DNA of 52,056 nt from Lachnospiraceae bacterium (GCA_009774175.1 VSNG01000027.1:1-52056), one strand, 5' to 3'; counted from the first letter of the stretch, positions 16,894 to 26,112 are shown. The notes: generated by a model from the sequence alone, not told the origin. A program made the numbers and translations.

Positions 16894-17910
16894 CTAATCG
16901 TCGTAACCGTTCGGGTTATTGCTCTGCCACCTCCAGGAATCCGCGCACATTTCCTTTATGCCGTACTGCGCCTCCCAGCCAAGCTCCCGCTTCGCTTTAT
17001 CCGCATTGGAATAGCAGGTAGCGATATCGCCTGCGCGTCTGTCCTTGATCACGTAAGGAATCTTCACGCCGGTAGCTTCCTCGAAGTTTTTCACGATGTC
17101 AAGTACGCTGTAGCCGACGCCCGTGCCCAGATTGTAAATGCAAAGGCCTGCCTTCTCCTCAATCTTCTTAAGCGCCTTCACATGCCCCACTGCCAGATCC
17201 ACCACATGGATATAATCGCGCACGCCCGTACCGTCCGGCGTATCGTAGTCGTTACCGAAAACGCCAAGCTCTTTGAGCTTGCCAACCGCAACCTGCGTAA
17301 TGTAGGGCATCAGGTTATTGGGAATACCGTTTGGATTCTCGCCGATTGTACCGCTCTGGTGGGCGCCGATGGGATTGAAATACCGAAGCAGAATTACATT
17401 CCACTCGGAATCGGCCTTCTGGATGTCCATCAGAATCTGTTCCAGCATCGACTTGGTCCAGCCGTAAGGATTGGTGCACTGACCTTTCGGACACTCCTCC
17501 GTAATGGGAATCACCGCCGGATCGCCATATACCGTAGCCGAGGAAGAAAAGATAATATTTTTTACATTGTGTTTACGCATCACATCCACCAGGGTCAGCG
17601 TCCCCGCAATGTTATTTTCATAATATTCCCAAGGCTTCTGTACGGATTCCCCAACCGCCTTAAGGCCTGCAAAGTGAATGCAGGAGTCGATTTTTTCTTT
17701 TGCAAATACCTGCTCAAGCGCCTCCCTGTCCAGAATGTCCGCCTTGTAAAATGTTACCGGCTTCCCCGTAATCTTCGCCACTCTGTCAAGAGATTTTTCA
17801 CTGGAATTTGACAGGTTATCAACCACCACTACGTCATAACCCGCATTCTGTAATTCCACCACTGTATGAGAACCGATATATCCTGCACCGCCTGTTACCA
17901 AGATTGCCAT
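16894..17910 (-). CDS. galE: UDP-glucose 4-epimerase
   Basis: A 338-residue cytoplasmic short-chain dehydrogenase/reductase that interconverts UDP-glucose and UDP-galactose with bound NAD. The dinucleotide motif is GGAGYIGSH (residues 7-15), the catalytic YxxxK is YGWTK (Y149, K153) with the serine in FSSSATVYG, and RYFNPIGAH and RDYIHVVDLA are GalE signatures. Length is standard. The gene lies 124 nt after a UDP-sugar pyrophosphorylase gene on the same strand, a sensible pair for making UDP-glucose and UDP-galactose for the Leloir pathway or surface sugars. Confidence 0.95.
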   Translation of the reverse strand: MAILVTGGAGYIGSHTVVELQNAGYDVVVVDNLSNSSEKSLDRVAKITGKPVTFYKADILDREALEQVFAKEKIDSCIHFAGLKAVGESVQKPWEYYENNIAGTLTLVDVMRKHNVKNIIFSSSATVYGDPAVIPITEECPKGQCTNPYGWTKSMLEQILMDIQKADSEWNVILLRYFNPIGAHQSGTIGENPNGIPNNLMPYITQVAVGKLKELGVFGNDYDTPDGTGVRDYIHVVDLAVGHVKALKKIEEKAGLCIYNLGTGVGYSVLDIVKNFEEATGVKIPYVIKDRRAGDIATCYSNADKAKRELGWEAQYGIKEMCADSWRWQSNNPNGYDD

Positions 17911-18034
17911 AACTGCACCCGCCTTTCTTTTCGGAATCGTAATTTTTGTTCTTAACGTGATTTCAGTCTACACCGTTTTCCCAATATTATTCAATATCGG
18001 AATGTTATGCAAAGCTGTTTAAATGTTGTATAAT

Positions 18035-19261
18035 TTACAATTCGATCCCATTTTCCTCACACAGCTTTCTCGCGCTTTCTACCGAATCAATCCCCGTCTT
18101 ATTTTTGATTGGCGCAAATTCCCTGCTTCTGACCACCTCATAGGGCAGACAGGAATCCAGTTCGTGGATCATATCAAGCACCAGCTGTTCAAACTTATAG
18201 CCGTTTGGCTCCTCCGGCTTCACAAGCTCTCCCTTTTCATCCAGATACGGAATTTTCTTCTCCACAATATGAAGCGGAAGCCTCCTGGCCACAATGTCCT
18301 CCAGATCCTTCACGCGGAAAAGATAATTCAGAATCACGCCGAAATGATATGCCGGACCGCCCTGTGCATTTTTGGCCGCCATCAGTTCCGGCGTCATGTC
18401 ATAATATTCCACAATGGAAGGCCTGCCGTCTTCCAGACACATGGCGCCCACTTTCTCATCCGCCGCAGTTTTCGCAACCACCTTGGCCCCAACCGCACTG
18501 TCTGTCGCGATGGTGGCGCCTACAAAACAGGGATCGGCGATACGCTGTAATACGTTATCCACCGCAAACACATTCAGCCACTCCACGCCATCCTGTCTAA
18601 CTTTATCAGTGACGCCCCATTTCTTCATGGATAAAAACCAGCCGCCGTTGCCGTTGGGGGAAGTGGACATTTTGTTCTTCGCTTCCATATATACCCTGCC
18701 CTGATAATCAGAGGCCGGCGCCATATCCTGCATGAAAAAGGTCACATAGTCCGCGTTATATCCGAAATACTTCTTATCTTCAAAAAATCTGACAGTTGTG
18801 TCATGATTCTTGTCGCTGGTCATCACATAAAGAGGCACCCAGGCCCCCGCCTGCTCTACCACATCCATCAGATTTTCAATCAGCCGCTGAAAAATAAAGA
18901 CCTCCTTTGTCAGTCCGATATTGTATACGCCCTTGGGCGCGTCTGAGCCGAGTCTCGTACCCATGCCCCCAGCCAGAAGCACTGCGCCCACTTTACCGGC
19001 CCTGATCGCATCCAGACCAATCTTTGTATATTCGTCCCTTTTCTTTTCAATCTCAGGAAGCTGCATCACCTCAATCGGTTCAATTTTCCCTCTGGGATTC
19101 AGCGCCTCCTTCTTTTCGCACAGGGACAGCACCTCAAAATCCGTCTGCTCAATCTGTAAAAGCAGAGCTTCCTTCTCCCCATCGTCGAGCTCCTCATAGT
19201 ATTTCAACACATGAAGCTGCCCGTATTTTTCCAGTTTTTCGTATGCCTCCTGATAATTCAT
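18035..19261 (-). CDS. UTP-glucose-1-phosphate / UDP-N-acetylhexosamine uridylyltransferase (UDPGP family)
   Basis: A 408-residue nucleotidyltransferase of the eukaryote-type UDPGP family, not the bacterial GalU family. The nucleotide loop is LLAGGMGTRLG with PKG downstream (residues 95-111); VTFFMQDMAP, NGNGGWF and the VDNVL segment match UDP-HexNAc or UDP-glucose pyrophosphorylases. I choose the ATG at 19261 because GGAGG lies six nt before it; the open frame runs to 19330 without a ribosome site. It makes UDP-sugar from UTP and sugar 1-phosphate and precedes galE. Whether glucose or N-acetylhexosamine is preferred cannot be settled by eye. Confidence 0.85.
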   Translation of the reverse strand: MNYQEAYEKLEKYGQLHVLKYYEELDDGEKEALLLQIEQTDFEVLSLCEKKEALNPRGKIEPIEVMQLPEIEKKRDEYTKIGLDAIRAGKVGAVLLAGGMGTRLGSDAPKGVYNIGLTKEVFIFQRLIENLMDVVEQAGAWVPLYVMTSDKNHDTTVRFFEDKKYFGYNADYVTFFMQDMAPASDYQGRVYMEAKNKMSTSPNGNGGWFLSMKKWGVTDKVRQDGVEWLNVFAVDNVLQRIADPCFVGATIATDSAVGAKVVAKTAADEKVGAMCLEDGRPSIVEYYDMTPELMAAKNAQGGPAYHFGVILNYLFRVKDLEDIVARRLPLHIVEKKIPYLDEKGELVKPEEPNGYKFEQLVLDMIHELDSCLPYEVVRSREFAPIKNKTGIDSVESARKLCEENGIEL

Positions 19262-19382
19262 GATACCCTCCTTATTTAAAGTTTCTCCAATCCGGCTATT
19301 CTCCATACAGTTACCGATAATTCCGCGCAATCAGATAACTTATTATACCCTCTCCAGAACTTTTTGTCATTACCTGCAATTA

Positions 19383-19411
19383 TTGATTTTTTATACCTTT
19401 TAGCGTACACT
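19383..19411 (+). promoter_or_regulatory. Candidate promoter of the DUF4163/DUF3298 lipoprotein gene
   Basis: TTGATT (19383-19388), a 17-nt spacer and TACACT (19406-19411), about 50 nt before the ATG. Confidence 0.45.
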
Positions 19412-19461
19412 AAAGAAAAAAAAGATTATTTGTACCGACAGAAAGGAGTCTGACTTATTTT

Positions 19462-20859
19462 ATGAAAAAAAAATCACTGCCTGTTCTGTTGGCCGCATCC
19501 CTGCTTGCCCTTTCGGCGGGCGCCTGCGGCACAGAAAATGCCGCCCCTTCCGAACAGGAGCAGCTGGATATAAGCTCGATTGACGGCGAAGCTGCGGCAG
19601 ATACAGAGGACAGCTCTTCCAAAAACGAAATCGCGGACAGCCCGGAAAATCAGGACGTCGAAGAAAGCCCGCAAGATTCTGACACAAATGTCACAAGCAA
19701 TCATACCGATGCATCCGGCACGCATTCCCGCGTGTCCGTCACCGCAGACGAAACCCACAACGAAATCAAGGCAGACGACGGCACGGTGCTTCTTACCAGT
19801 GACGTCAGTATGCCCGTAGTGTCCATTGAGGGCGCGGAGGATGCCGCGGCAAAAATCAATGCGGACATTGCGGATTATTATGCGGTATTTTCCTCTAGCG
19901 ACGAAGAAACCGTCTCGATGGCGCGTTCAGACTACGAGGCCAGCCAGGCTGATGAAAACGGCGGATGGTTCCATGGCTACGGCCAGTCTGCATCCTTTCG
20001 CGTGACCCGTATGGACGACAAAGTCCTCTCTCTGGAACTGACCGTCTACAGCGACACCGGAGGAGCCCACGGCAATTACGGCTCTGTCGGCAAAAACTAT
20101 GACCTAAGGACAGGGAATTTGATCGGCCTTATGGATCTGTCTGCGGATTACGAAGCTTTTCACGCCACAGCCCTTGATTATATGGTCAACCTGGCCCAGA
20201 CGCCCGCTTATAAAGACCGCCTGTTTGAACCCTCCAAGGCCGATCTGGACAGCGCGCTTTTCGATGGAGAGAACTGGACTTTTACCTTAAGCGGTATCAG
20301 CTTTTTCGCTGATCCTTATGCGCTCGGCCCCTACGCCTCCGGGGAAATCTATTTCCGGCTTCCCTACGAAAAAGCCTATGACCTTGGATTAAAAGAGGAT
20401 TACCATTACAACGGGAATTTCATGGAGGAACGCTACTATACCTCCGAATATGCCCCGGATACCGGGGAACTTTCGATCGACGGGACGCCGGAATACAGCT
20501 TTGATTTAAACGGAGACGGGACGCAGGAAGGTCTTGCCTTTTACGGTCTTGTCAGCGAGGACGGCTCCCAAAGATATGCTTATTATATCGACGGAACAGA
20601 TTGGGGCGCCGTTGTAGAAGAACAGCTCGGTGAACTGGCAAAAAACGGCTATCTTGCTACCACCTACGTTCTCTACGACGTTGATCCGTCAGACGGACTG
20701 ACAGAAATTGCCCTCCTGTTTACGGACTTTTCCGGGGACTCGGCGGCAGACTCCGAAAGCCGGGAATATACCTATCTTTTCCGTTACACGAAAGACAAAG
20801 AGCTGCAGTTTCTGGAAAGACGGGACGGCTTTATTTCAAGGCCGCCGCAATCTTCTTAG
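19462..20859 (+). CDS. Lipoprotein with DUF4163 and DUF3298 (RsiV-like) domains
   Basis: A 465-residue lipoprotein: signal MKKKSLPVLLAASLLALS and lipobox SAGAC. An acidic, serine-rich spacer (residues ~25-95) leads to a DUF4163-like segment (VSMPVVSIEGAEDAAAKIN, SFRVTRMDDKVLSLE) and a DUF3298-like domain (SDTGGAHGNYGSVGKNYDLRTG ... PYALGPYASGEIYFRLPYE). The same pair occurs outside the cell in RsiV, which binds lysozyme, and in peptidoglycan deacetylase PdaC. A C-terminal ~130-residue part (SFDLNGDGTQEG) resembles FG-GAP/calcium-binding repeats. No sigma-factor gene is adjacent. Its last 29 nt overlap the end of the convergent glycosyltransferase gene. Confidence 0.8.
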   Translation: MKKKSLPVLLAASLLALSAGACGTENAAPSEQEQLDISSIDGEAAADTEDSSSKNEIADSPENQDVEESPQDSDTNVTSNHTDASGTHSRVSVTADETHNEIKADDGTVLLTSDVSMPVVSIEGAEDAAAKINADIADYYAVFSSSDEETVSMARSDYEASQADENGGWFHGYGQSASFRVTRMDDKVLSLELTVYSDTGGAHGNYGSVGKNYDLRTGNLIGLMDLSADYEAFHATALDYMVNLAQTPAYKDRLFEPSKADLDSALFDGENWTFTLSGISFFADPYALGPYASGEIYFRLPYEKAYDLGLKEDYHYNGNFMEERYYTSEYAPDTGELSIDGTPEYSFDLNGDGTQEGLAFYGLVSEDGSQRYAYYIDGTDWGAVVEEQLGELAKNGYLATTYVLYDVDPSDGLTEIALLFTDFSGDSAADSESREYTYLFRYTKDKELQFLERRDGFISRPPQSS

Positions 20860-21934
20860 CCTCCTCTGGCGTATAGAACAGCCGCGCCGAGGCTTCCACT
20901 GCAATGTCAGTGATATGCTCATTCTTGAAATAGAACTCTACTTCTGGGGGAGACATTTGCATCTCCCCCTCTTTATATTCCTGAATCAAGTCGTTCAGTC
21001 TGCGAAAATGCGTCGTCAGCTCTAAAAAATCCTGTATTCGGTCAATCGTGCTGCTACCGTACACCTGTTTTTCCAATTCACACACCGCAATTACCTGCAT
21101 CGCAAGTTTTAACTCTCCCGTAATGTCAGAGGCTTCCATCAGCACGTCAGGCCGCTTCTCCAGACAGGTCAGCATATACTCCTTCGCCCCGGCAATATCC
21201 TTCCTTGCAAAATAATCCGCCAGCCGCGCCTTCACTTCCGCGGTCTCCCGCTTTTCATCAGTCATTCCCACCTTGCACTCGTATACCTTTAGCCCCTGCA
21301 CCTGCGTCCAGACATACAGGAGGAACTCGGAAATAAATCCGTAAACGCGCTTGTGGTAATCGTCGTAGCCGGAAGCGTCTATCCTCTCTTCTGCCTTCTC
21401 AAAAATACCGAAAAGCCACTCGCAGTAGGCGTCATAGAGCGGTTTCCTGCACACGCACATATTACCGAAATAAGTGCCTTTCCCATGCACCAACCTCTCA
21501 AAGGTTTCCCAATACGCCGGATAATCCCGCCGGATCACCTCTCCCACCGCGTCCAGATCATGAATATTATAATCGCTCGCATAGCCGTCATAATAAGTAT
21601 AATTCAGCTTCAGCTTTTTGGATGCAATCATATCATATTCGGAAAGAATCTCCTCATATTCCTTCTCCGTCAGGATTCTTCCCTCTTCCGTGCAAAAATA
21701 TCTGCGATAATGACAAATTCCCACATATTCGGAAGTTTTTATGTTTTTCCAGACCCAGTAAACGCCCGTCAGCTCTCCGTAATAGCAGTTCTTTTCCGAA
21801 ATACTGACGCCCGTGTCATCTCCTATATATCCCAGATCCTCCGCCCGCGCCCGGCCCACCTGTAAGGGTACATAAACAGGATCGCCGGGAGCCGGAAATT
21901 TCTTATGTGTCATGGTAAAAATGGTTACGCTCAT
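20831..21934 (-). CDS. DUF4422 glycosyltransferase
   Basis: About 367 residues. The N-terminal ~220 residues are a DUF4422 domain, a family found in capsule and exopolysaccharide glycosyltransferases: VTIFTMTHKKF, NCYYGELTGVYWVWKN, VGICHYRRYF, and NMCVCRKPLYDAYCEW with its central helix. The last ~120 residues are helical and not recognised. I start at the ATG at 21934, four nt after GGAGG, rather than at 21982. No other polysaccharide genes are adjacent. Confidence 0.8.
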   Translation of the reverse strand: MSVTIFTMTHKKFPAPGDPVYVPLQVGRARAEDLGYIGDDTGVSISEKNCYYGELTGVYWVWKNIKTSEYVGICHYRRYFCTEEGRILTEKEYEEILSEYDMIASKKLKLNYTYYDGYASDYNIHDLDAVGEVIRRDYPAYWETFERLVHGKGTYFGNMCVCRKPLYDAYCEWLFGIFEKAEERIDASGYDDYHKRVYGFISEFLLYVWTQVQGLKVYECKVGMTDEKRETAEVKARLADYFARKDIAGAKEYMLTCLEKRPDVLMEASDITGELKLAMQVIAVCELEKQVYGSSTIDRIQDFLELTTHFRRLNDLIQEYKEGEMQMSPPEVEFYFKNEHITDIAVEASARLFYTPEEAKKIAAALK

Positions 21935-21990
21935 ACATCCTCCGTCTGTCCGCCCGTCAGTCAGGCGTCCGCACCGTTTCATTCCATCTG

Positions 21991-23358
21991 TCAGGCCGGC
22001 GTCCCGGCCGCTTCATTCTGGCCGTTTAAAAGGGCTGCCATCTTCTTTCTCACGTGAAAGAACGCCGGTATCAAAAAGGCATCCGCAAAGATCCATGCCA
22101 GAGGACTTGCCAGGCACACCGCCACAAATCCAAAAACCGGCACCAGCAGAAAGCCCGCAAGCCCTCTGGCCAGCATCTCAAAGGCCCCCGCAAAAACCGC
22201 CAGCTTGCTGAAGCCCATCCCCTGAATGAGGAAACGGACAATGTTTACAAGGGCCAGCGGAAAATAAAACAGCGCGCTGATCCGCATGAAATAGTATGCG
22301 TTCGCTATGATCTGCTCTTCCTCTGCGTCAAGGAAAAGAAGCAGAAGCTGCTTTCCAAACAAAAATACCGCCCCCAGCGCAATGAGGGAATAAAGAAATC
22401 CCAGCTTAGTGCAGTCCTTAAGTCCCCTGTCTACCCTGTCCAGATCTCCCGCGCCCACATTCTGGCCGCCATAGGTCGCCATGGTAGAACCAAGCGCGTC
22501 AAAGGGGCATACCAGCAGCATACTCACCTTACTGCCCGCAGTAACCGCCGCCACCGCATTGGAGTCGATGCCGTTTACCGCGCTCTGCAAAATCACGCTG
22601 CCGATGGCCGTAATGGAATACTGCAATCCCATGGGGATTCCCATATTACAAAGCTTGCTCACATAGTTCCGGTTCCATCTGCACTCCTCCCGGGAGAGCT
22701 TTAAAATCGTAAACTTCTTTCGCATGTAAATCAGGCATGCAAGCCCCGCAACCGCCTGGGAAACCACCGTAGCCACCGCCGCGCCCGCAACCCCCATGGG
22801 GAGTATGACGATGCAGAAAACATCGAGAAAAATATTCATAACCGCCGCCAGAACAAGAAACACCACCGGGGTTTTGCTGTCGCCAAGAGACCGCAGAATC
22901 GCCGCCGTCATATTATAAAGAAATACCACGGGTATGCCTAAAAATATTATAATTATGTAGTCATAAGATCCGTTGATAATATTGACCGGCGTCCGCATAA
23001 GCTGTAAAATCGGCCTGCACAGCAGAGACACGGTAATCGTGATCACAACGGCAAAGACAATGGACAGCCACACGCTGTTAGCCACAAATCTTTTCAGCTC
23101 CCCCTCATGTTTCGCTCCGAATTCCTGGGCAATCGGAATGGCAAAACCATTACAGACTCCCATGCAGAAGCCGATAATCAGGAAATTGACGGAGCCGGTA
23201 GCTCCCACCGCAGCCAGCGAGTCCACGCCCAGATAATGGCCGACAATTACCGCGTCCACCATACTGTAGAACTGCTGGAACACAAGGCCGAACAGAAGCG
23301 GCACGGCAAATCCCAGAATCAGTCTCATAGGACTGCCTTTCGTCATATCTTTTTCCAT
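21991..23358 (-). CDS. MATE family efflux transporter
   Basis: A 455-residue twelve-span transporter of the MATE superfamily, DinF/NorM-like. It starts KGSPMRLILGFAVPLLFGLVFQQFYSMVDAVIVGHYLG and has the internal repeat near residue 235 (VSKLCNMGIPMGLQYSITAIG), both typical of Na+- or H+-driven MATE drug exporters. GGGAGG precedes the ATG. It is divergent from a second, different MATE gene; the two share only family-level similarity by eye. Confidence 0.9.
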   Translation of the reverse strand: MEKDMTKGSPMRLILGFAVPLLFGLVFQQFYSMVDAVIVGHYLGVDSLAAVGATGSVNFLIIGFCMGVCNGFAIPIAQEFGAKHEGELKRFVANSVWLSIVFAVVITITVSLLCRPILQLMRTPVNIINGSYDYIIIIFLGIPVVFLYNMTAAILRSLGDSKTPVVFLVLAAVMNIFLDVFCIVILPMGVAGAAVATVVSQAVAGLACLIYMRKKFTILKLSREECRWNRNYVSKLCNMGIPMGLQYSITAIGSVILQSAVNGIDSNAVAAVTAGSKVSMLLVCPFDALGSTMATYGGQNVGAGDLDRVDRGLKDCTKLGFLYSLIALGAVFLFGKQLLLLFLDAEEEQIIANAYYFMRISALFYFPLALVNIVRFLIQGMGFSKLAVFAGAFEMLARGLAGFLLVPVFGFVAVCLASPLAWIFADAFLIPAFFHVRKKMAALLNGQNEAAGTPA

Positions 23359-23518
23359 AATAAAATACTCCTCCCTTTTTCCTCCCCGGACAGCAGTTCT
23401 TCCATCTCAAATCTCGGATATCGGACTGCTGAGTCTGCGACGATTGTATCACACTGTTAAGAAAACACAAGGGGCTGTGAAAGAAAATTTAAAATATTTT
23501 TTTATTTGATAAAACAGA

Positions 23519-23547
23519 TTGACTTGCCAAAAAGAAAGTATTAAGAT
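23519..23547 (+). promoter_or_regulatory. Promoter of the second MATE gene
   Basis: TTGACT (23519-23524), a 17-nt spacer and TAAGAT (23542-23547), 33 nt before the start codon. A good sigma-A match in the 222-nt divergent gap. Confidence 0.65.
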
Positions 23548-23580
23548 ATTATCACTTTACGCAAAAATGGAGGAGCCGTC

Positions 23581-24969
23581 ATGAGCAGCAGCCTTACCAA
23601 AGACAGATTTTATTCTCAGATTGTAAAACTGGTAATCCCCATCGTCATTCAGAATCTCTTAAGCGCCGCTGTAAACTCGGCGGATGTGGTCATGTTAAAT
23701 TATGTGGGACAGTCCTCCATCTCCGCCGTATCTCTGGCCGCCAACTACGCCGGTGTGCTGTTTATGATCTACTACGGACTTGGCACCGGCGCGTCCATGT
23801 TAAGCGCCCAGTACTGGGGCAAGGGAGATATACAGCCCATCCGCGTGATACAGGGCATCGCCCTGCGCTTTTCCCTGCTGATTACTCTGTGTTTCTCGGC
23901 CTTTGCCTTCTTCGCGCCGCAGCTTATGATGAAGCTTTTTACAAACGACGCAGAGCTGATCGCCATCGGCGCCGGTTATCTTCGCGTCATGTCCGTCACC
24001 TATCTGTGCTGGGGCGTCGTTGAAATCTATCTGGCGATCCTGCGCAGCATCGGACGCGTCACCGTGTCCATGGTTTTAAATGTGATGGCCTTTTCCCTGA
24101 ATATCTTCCTAAACGCCGTGTTTATCTTCGGCCTGTTCGGCGCGCCGAAATTAGGGGCTACCGGCGTGGCCATTGCCACCGCGCTGTCCCGTATCATTGA
24201 ACTGATCGGCTGTATTGTGGTTTCCCTGTTCAGTCAGGATATCAGGCTGAATCCCGGCTATATGTTTCTTCGCAACCGAGTATTGTTTCAGGACTTTATC
24301 AGGCTCTCTCTGCCCGCCCTTCTCAACGATCTGGCGTGGAGCGTGGCTTTCTCCATGTATTCCGTCATTCTGGGACATATGGGTTCCGATGCGGTAGCCG
24401 CCAACTCTCTCGTTGTGGTAGTCCGAAATTTCGGCACTGTCCTCTGCTTCGGTACCGCCAGCGCGGGCGGCATCCTGCTTGGCAATGTAATGGGCGAAGG
24501 AGACATGGAGCGGGCGAAGGAGTACGCTTCCAAACTGATGAAGCTCACCGTCATTACAGGCGCCATCGGCGGCCTGCTGGTGCTTTGCGCCACGCCCTTT
24601 GTCCTGCACTTTGCCAAGTTGTCGGAAACCGCCATGCACTATCTGAAATATATGCTGCTTATTAACACCTATTATATTATGGGAACCGCCGTCAATACGA
24701 CCCTGATTGCCGGCGTATTCCGGGCCGGAGGCGACAGCCGTTTCGGCCTGATCTGCGACACCATAGACATGTGGGGCTATGCGGTGCCTCTCGGCTTTCT
24801 CGCGGCTTTTGTCCTTAAACTGCCCGTACTTTGGGTATATTTTCTTCTGTGTACCGACGAGTTTGTCAAATGGCCCTGGGTCATCAGGCACTACCGCAGT
24901 CAGAAATGGCTGAAAAACATCACCCGTGAAAATCTGTTTGAGACGGACGCGGCCGGGCCTCGGTCGTAG
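23581..24969 (+). CDS. MATE family efflux transporter (second)
   Basis: A 462-residue MATE protein: TKDRFYSQIVKLVIPIVIQNLLSAAVNSADVVMLNYVG at the start, and the second-half repeat QDFIRLSLPALLNDLAWS near residue 235. GGAGGAG precedes the ATG. Its last 50 nt overlap the 3' end of the convergent LuxR-type gene, so RNA made in the two directions would be complementary there. Confidence 0.9.
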   Translation: MSSSLTKDRFYSQIVKLVIPIVIQNLLSAAVNSADVVMLNYVGQSSISAVSLAANYAGVLFMIYYGLGTGASMLSAQYWGKGDIQPIRVIQGIALRFSLLITLCFSAFAFFAPQLMMKLFTNDAELIAIGAGYLRVMSVTYLCWGVVEIYLAILRSIGRVTVSMVLNVMAFSLNIFLNAVFIFGLFGAPKLGATGVAIATALSRIIELIGCIVVSLFSQDIRLNPGYMFLRNRVLFQDFIRLSLPALLNDLAWSVAFSMYSVILGHMGSDAVAANSLVVVVRNFGTVLCFGTASAGGILLGNVMGEGDMERAKEYASKLMKLTVITGAIGGLLVLCATPFVLHFAKLSETAMHYLKYMLLINTYYIMGTAVNTTLIAGVFRAGGDSRFGLICDTIDMWGYAVPLGFLAAFVLKLPVLWVYFLLCTDEFVKWPWVIRHYRSQKWLKNITRENLFETDAAGPRS

Positions 24970-25432
24970 CCTGTACATAGGCCCGAAACTCCTTCCTGCA
25001 TCCCACATTCAGCTTTTGATAAATGTGGGATACATGCTTTTTGACCGTAGTTTCGGCAATATAAAGCTCTTCTCCGATCTGCCTGTTGGTATAGCCTCTG
25101 TAAAGCAGCCAGGCCACCTCCAGTTCCCGCTCGGACACCGCATATCCTTCCACTGCCGTAAGAAACGCCGCATAAATTTCCTCGTAGCTTCTGTTCTCAG
25201 GAGGGCCGGTTTCGTCCGCCGTCCTGCTCTGTTCCTGTTGTCTGATCTGATCGTTTACGCGAATATACAGAAGTAAAACCACAGCCAGCGCAACGCCCAG
25301 AAGCAGTGTTGCAAGCGTAGCGACGCCCCACTCTCTCCTTTCACCAAGCACACCAGCCTGATATAAAAGCAAAAGCGTCAGAAGCATCACGTAACCGGCT
25401 CCCAGAAATAATCGGAGCGCCCGTTTTTTCAT
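24920..25432 (-). CDS. Membrane-anchored LuxR-type transcription regulator
   Basis: A 170-residue protein with two hydrophobic spans (residues ~8-28 and 36-56), a short linker, and a LuxR/GerE helix-turn-helix at about 98-155: YAVSERELEVAWLLYRGYTN, then IAETTVKKHVSHIYQKLNV. There is no receiver or ligand domain, so the membrane part or a partner protein should provide the signal. Its ATG overlaps the last codon of the MotA-like gene (ATGA-type junction), so the two are translationally coupled. Likely target includes its own promoter region, where a GTAGTAT/ATACTAC inverted repeat occurs at 26058-26085. Confidence 0.75.
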   Translation of the reverse strand: MKKRALRLFLGAGYVMLLTLLLLYQAGVLGERREWGVATLATLLLGVALAVVLLLYIRVNDQIRQQEQSRTADETGPPENRSYEEIYAAFLTAVEGYAVSERELEVAWLLYRGYTNRQIGEELYIAETTVKKHVSHIYQKLNVGCRKEFRAYVQATTEARPRPSQTDFHG

Positions 25433-25956
25433 GTATGCACATCCTCCATCCTGATTTCGGAATCTTCCGTCTTATCCAAAGCATCCGCCGTAGGCGCGTT
25501 CTCCTCTTCGGTATCCATTTCCACGTAATCAATGATTCTGCGTTTCACCTCCAGCTGTAAAGGCAGAAGCAGCATTTCGATGACAACCGCGTAAAGCATC
25601 GTCAAAATAGCTACCGCGCAAAGCAGCCCAAGAGACGACGGTCTGCTCAGCATACGCAGGATATGGATTACCGTAAGCAGCATACTCAAAATTCCCGCAT
25701 AGCCAACCTGTTTCTGCACCATCTCCACCACGTCCTGGGTCCGCCTCAGTTCACTCAGGCGGCAGGTATAACTCTTTTTCAGAAGCTTCCACCCTCTTGC
25801 GAAGTCTTTCCAGATCCCCCCCCTGCACAGTAACGGCACTGTAAATACCAAAATAATAATAAGAGACGGCAGATCAATCAAAAAGGACATCTTTCCTCCC
25901 CCTGCCATATTGACCAGAATAACGCCAAGTAAAATGCTGATTATTTCCATAATCAT
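25429..25956 (-). CDS. MotA/ExbB-like four-span membrane protein
   Basis: A 175-residue protein that follows the MotA plan in miniature. Span 1 (5-19) and span 2 (FLIDLPSLIIILVFTVPLL, 25-43) are followed by a short charged loop (49-80), then spans 3 and 4 (84-133) with the MotA/TolQ-like pattern RPSSLGLLCAVAILTMLYA and a closing LPLQLEVKRR. In MotA the loop between spans 2 and 3 is about twice as long and binds the flagellar switch; here that region is missing. No MotB partner is adjacent. The acidic tail (EMDTEEENAP) is unusual. Translation is coupled to the LuxR regulator. I infer a sensor rather than a motor. Confidence 0.6.
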   Translation of the reverse strand: MIMEIISILLGVILVNMAGGGKMSFLIDLPSLIIILVFTVPLLCRGGIWKDFARGWKLLKKSYTCRLSELRRTQDVVEMVQKQVGYAGILSMLLTVIHILRMLSRPSSLGLLCAVAILTMLYAVVIEMLLLPLQLEVKRRIIDYVEMDTEEENAPTADALDKTEDSEIRMEDVHT

Positions 25957-26057
25957 AATTCATTCCCTCCTTTTGCTCTGTTTATGACTAATATGTCATT
26001 TTTAAACGCACAGCCTGCTGTTTACAAAAAACATACCACGCCGCCATCCGAAAATCC

Positions 26058-26085
26058 ATACTACTTTCCGTTGCAAAGGTAGTAT
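26058..26085 (-). promoter_or_regulatory. Operator-like inverted repeat before the MotA-like/LuxR pair
   Basis: ATACTAC (26058-26064) and GTAGTAT (26079-26085) form a perfect 7-bp inverted repeat with centres 21 bp apart, about two helical turns, roughly 100 nt upstream of the MotA-like start. This suits a dimeric LuxR-type regulator. Confidence 0.45.
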
Positions 26086-26112
26086 CTTTTCCATGCGTAT
26101 AAGCAGACGCGC

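Noticed and set aside
16825..17811. Plus-strand open frame of about 330 codons opposite galE
   Set aside because: galE is certain on the minus strand; the antisense frame has no family signature and begins inside a terminator.
21991..24969. The two divergent MATE genes as a recent duplication
   Set aside because: Their sequences agree only at family level, and flanks show no repeat.
24151..25008. Minus-strand frame opposite the second MATE gene
   Set aside because: MATE spans are unmistakable on the plus strand; the reverse frame has no recognisable content.
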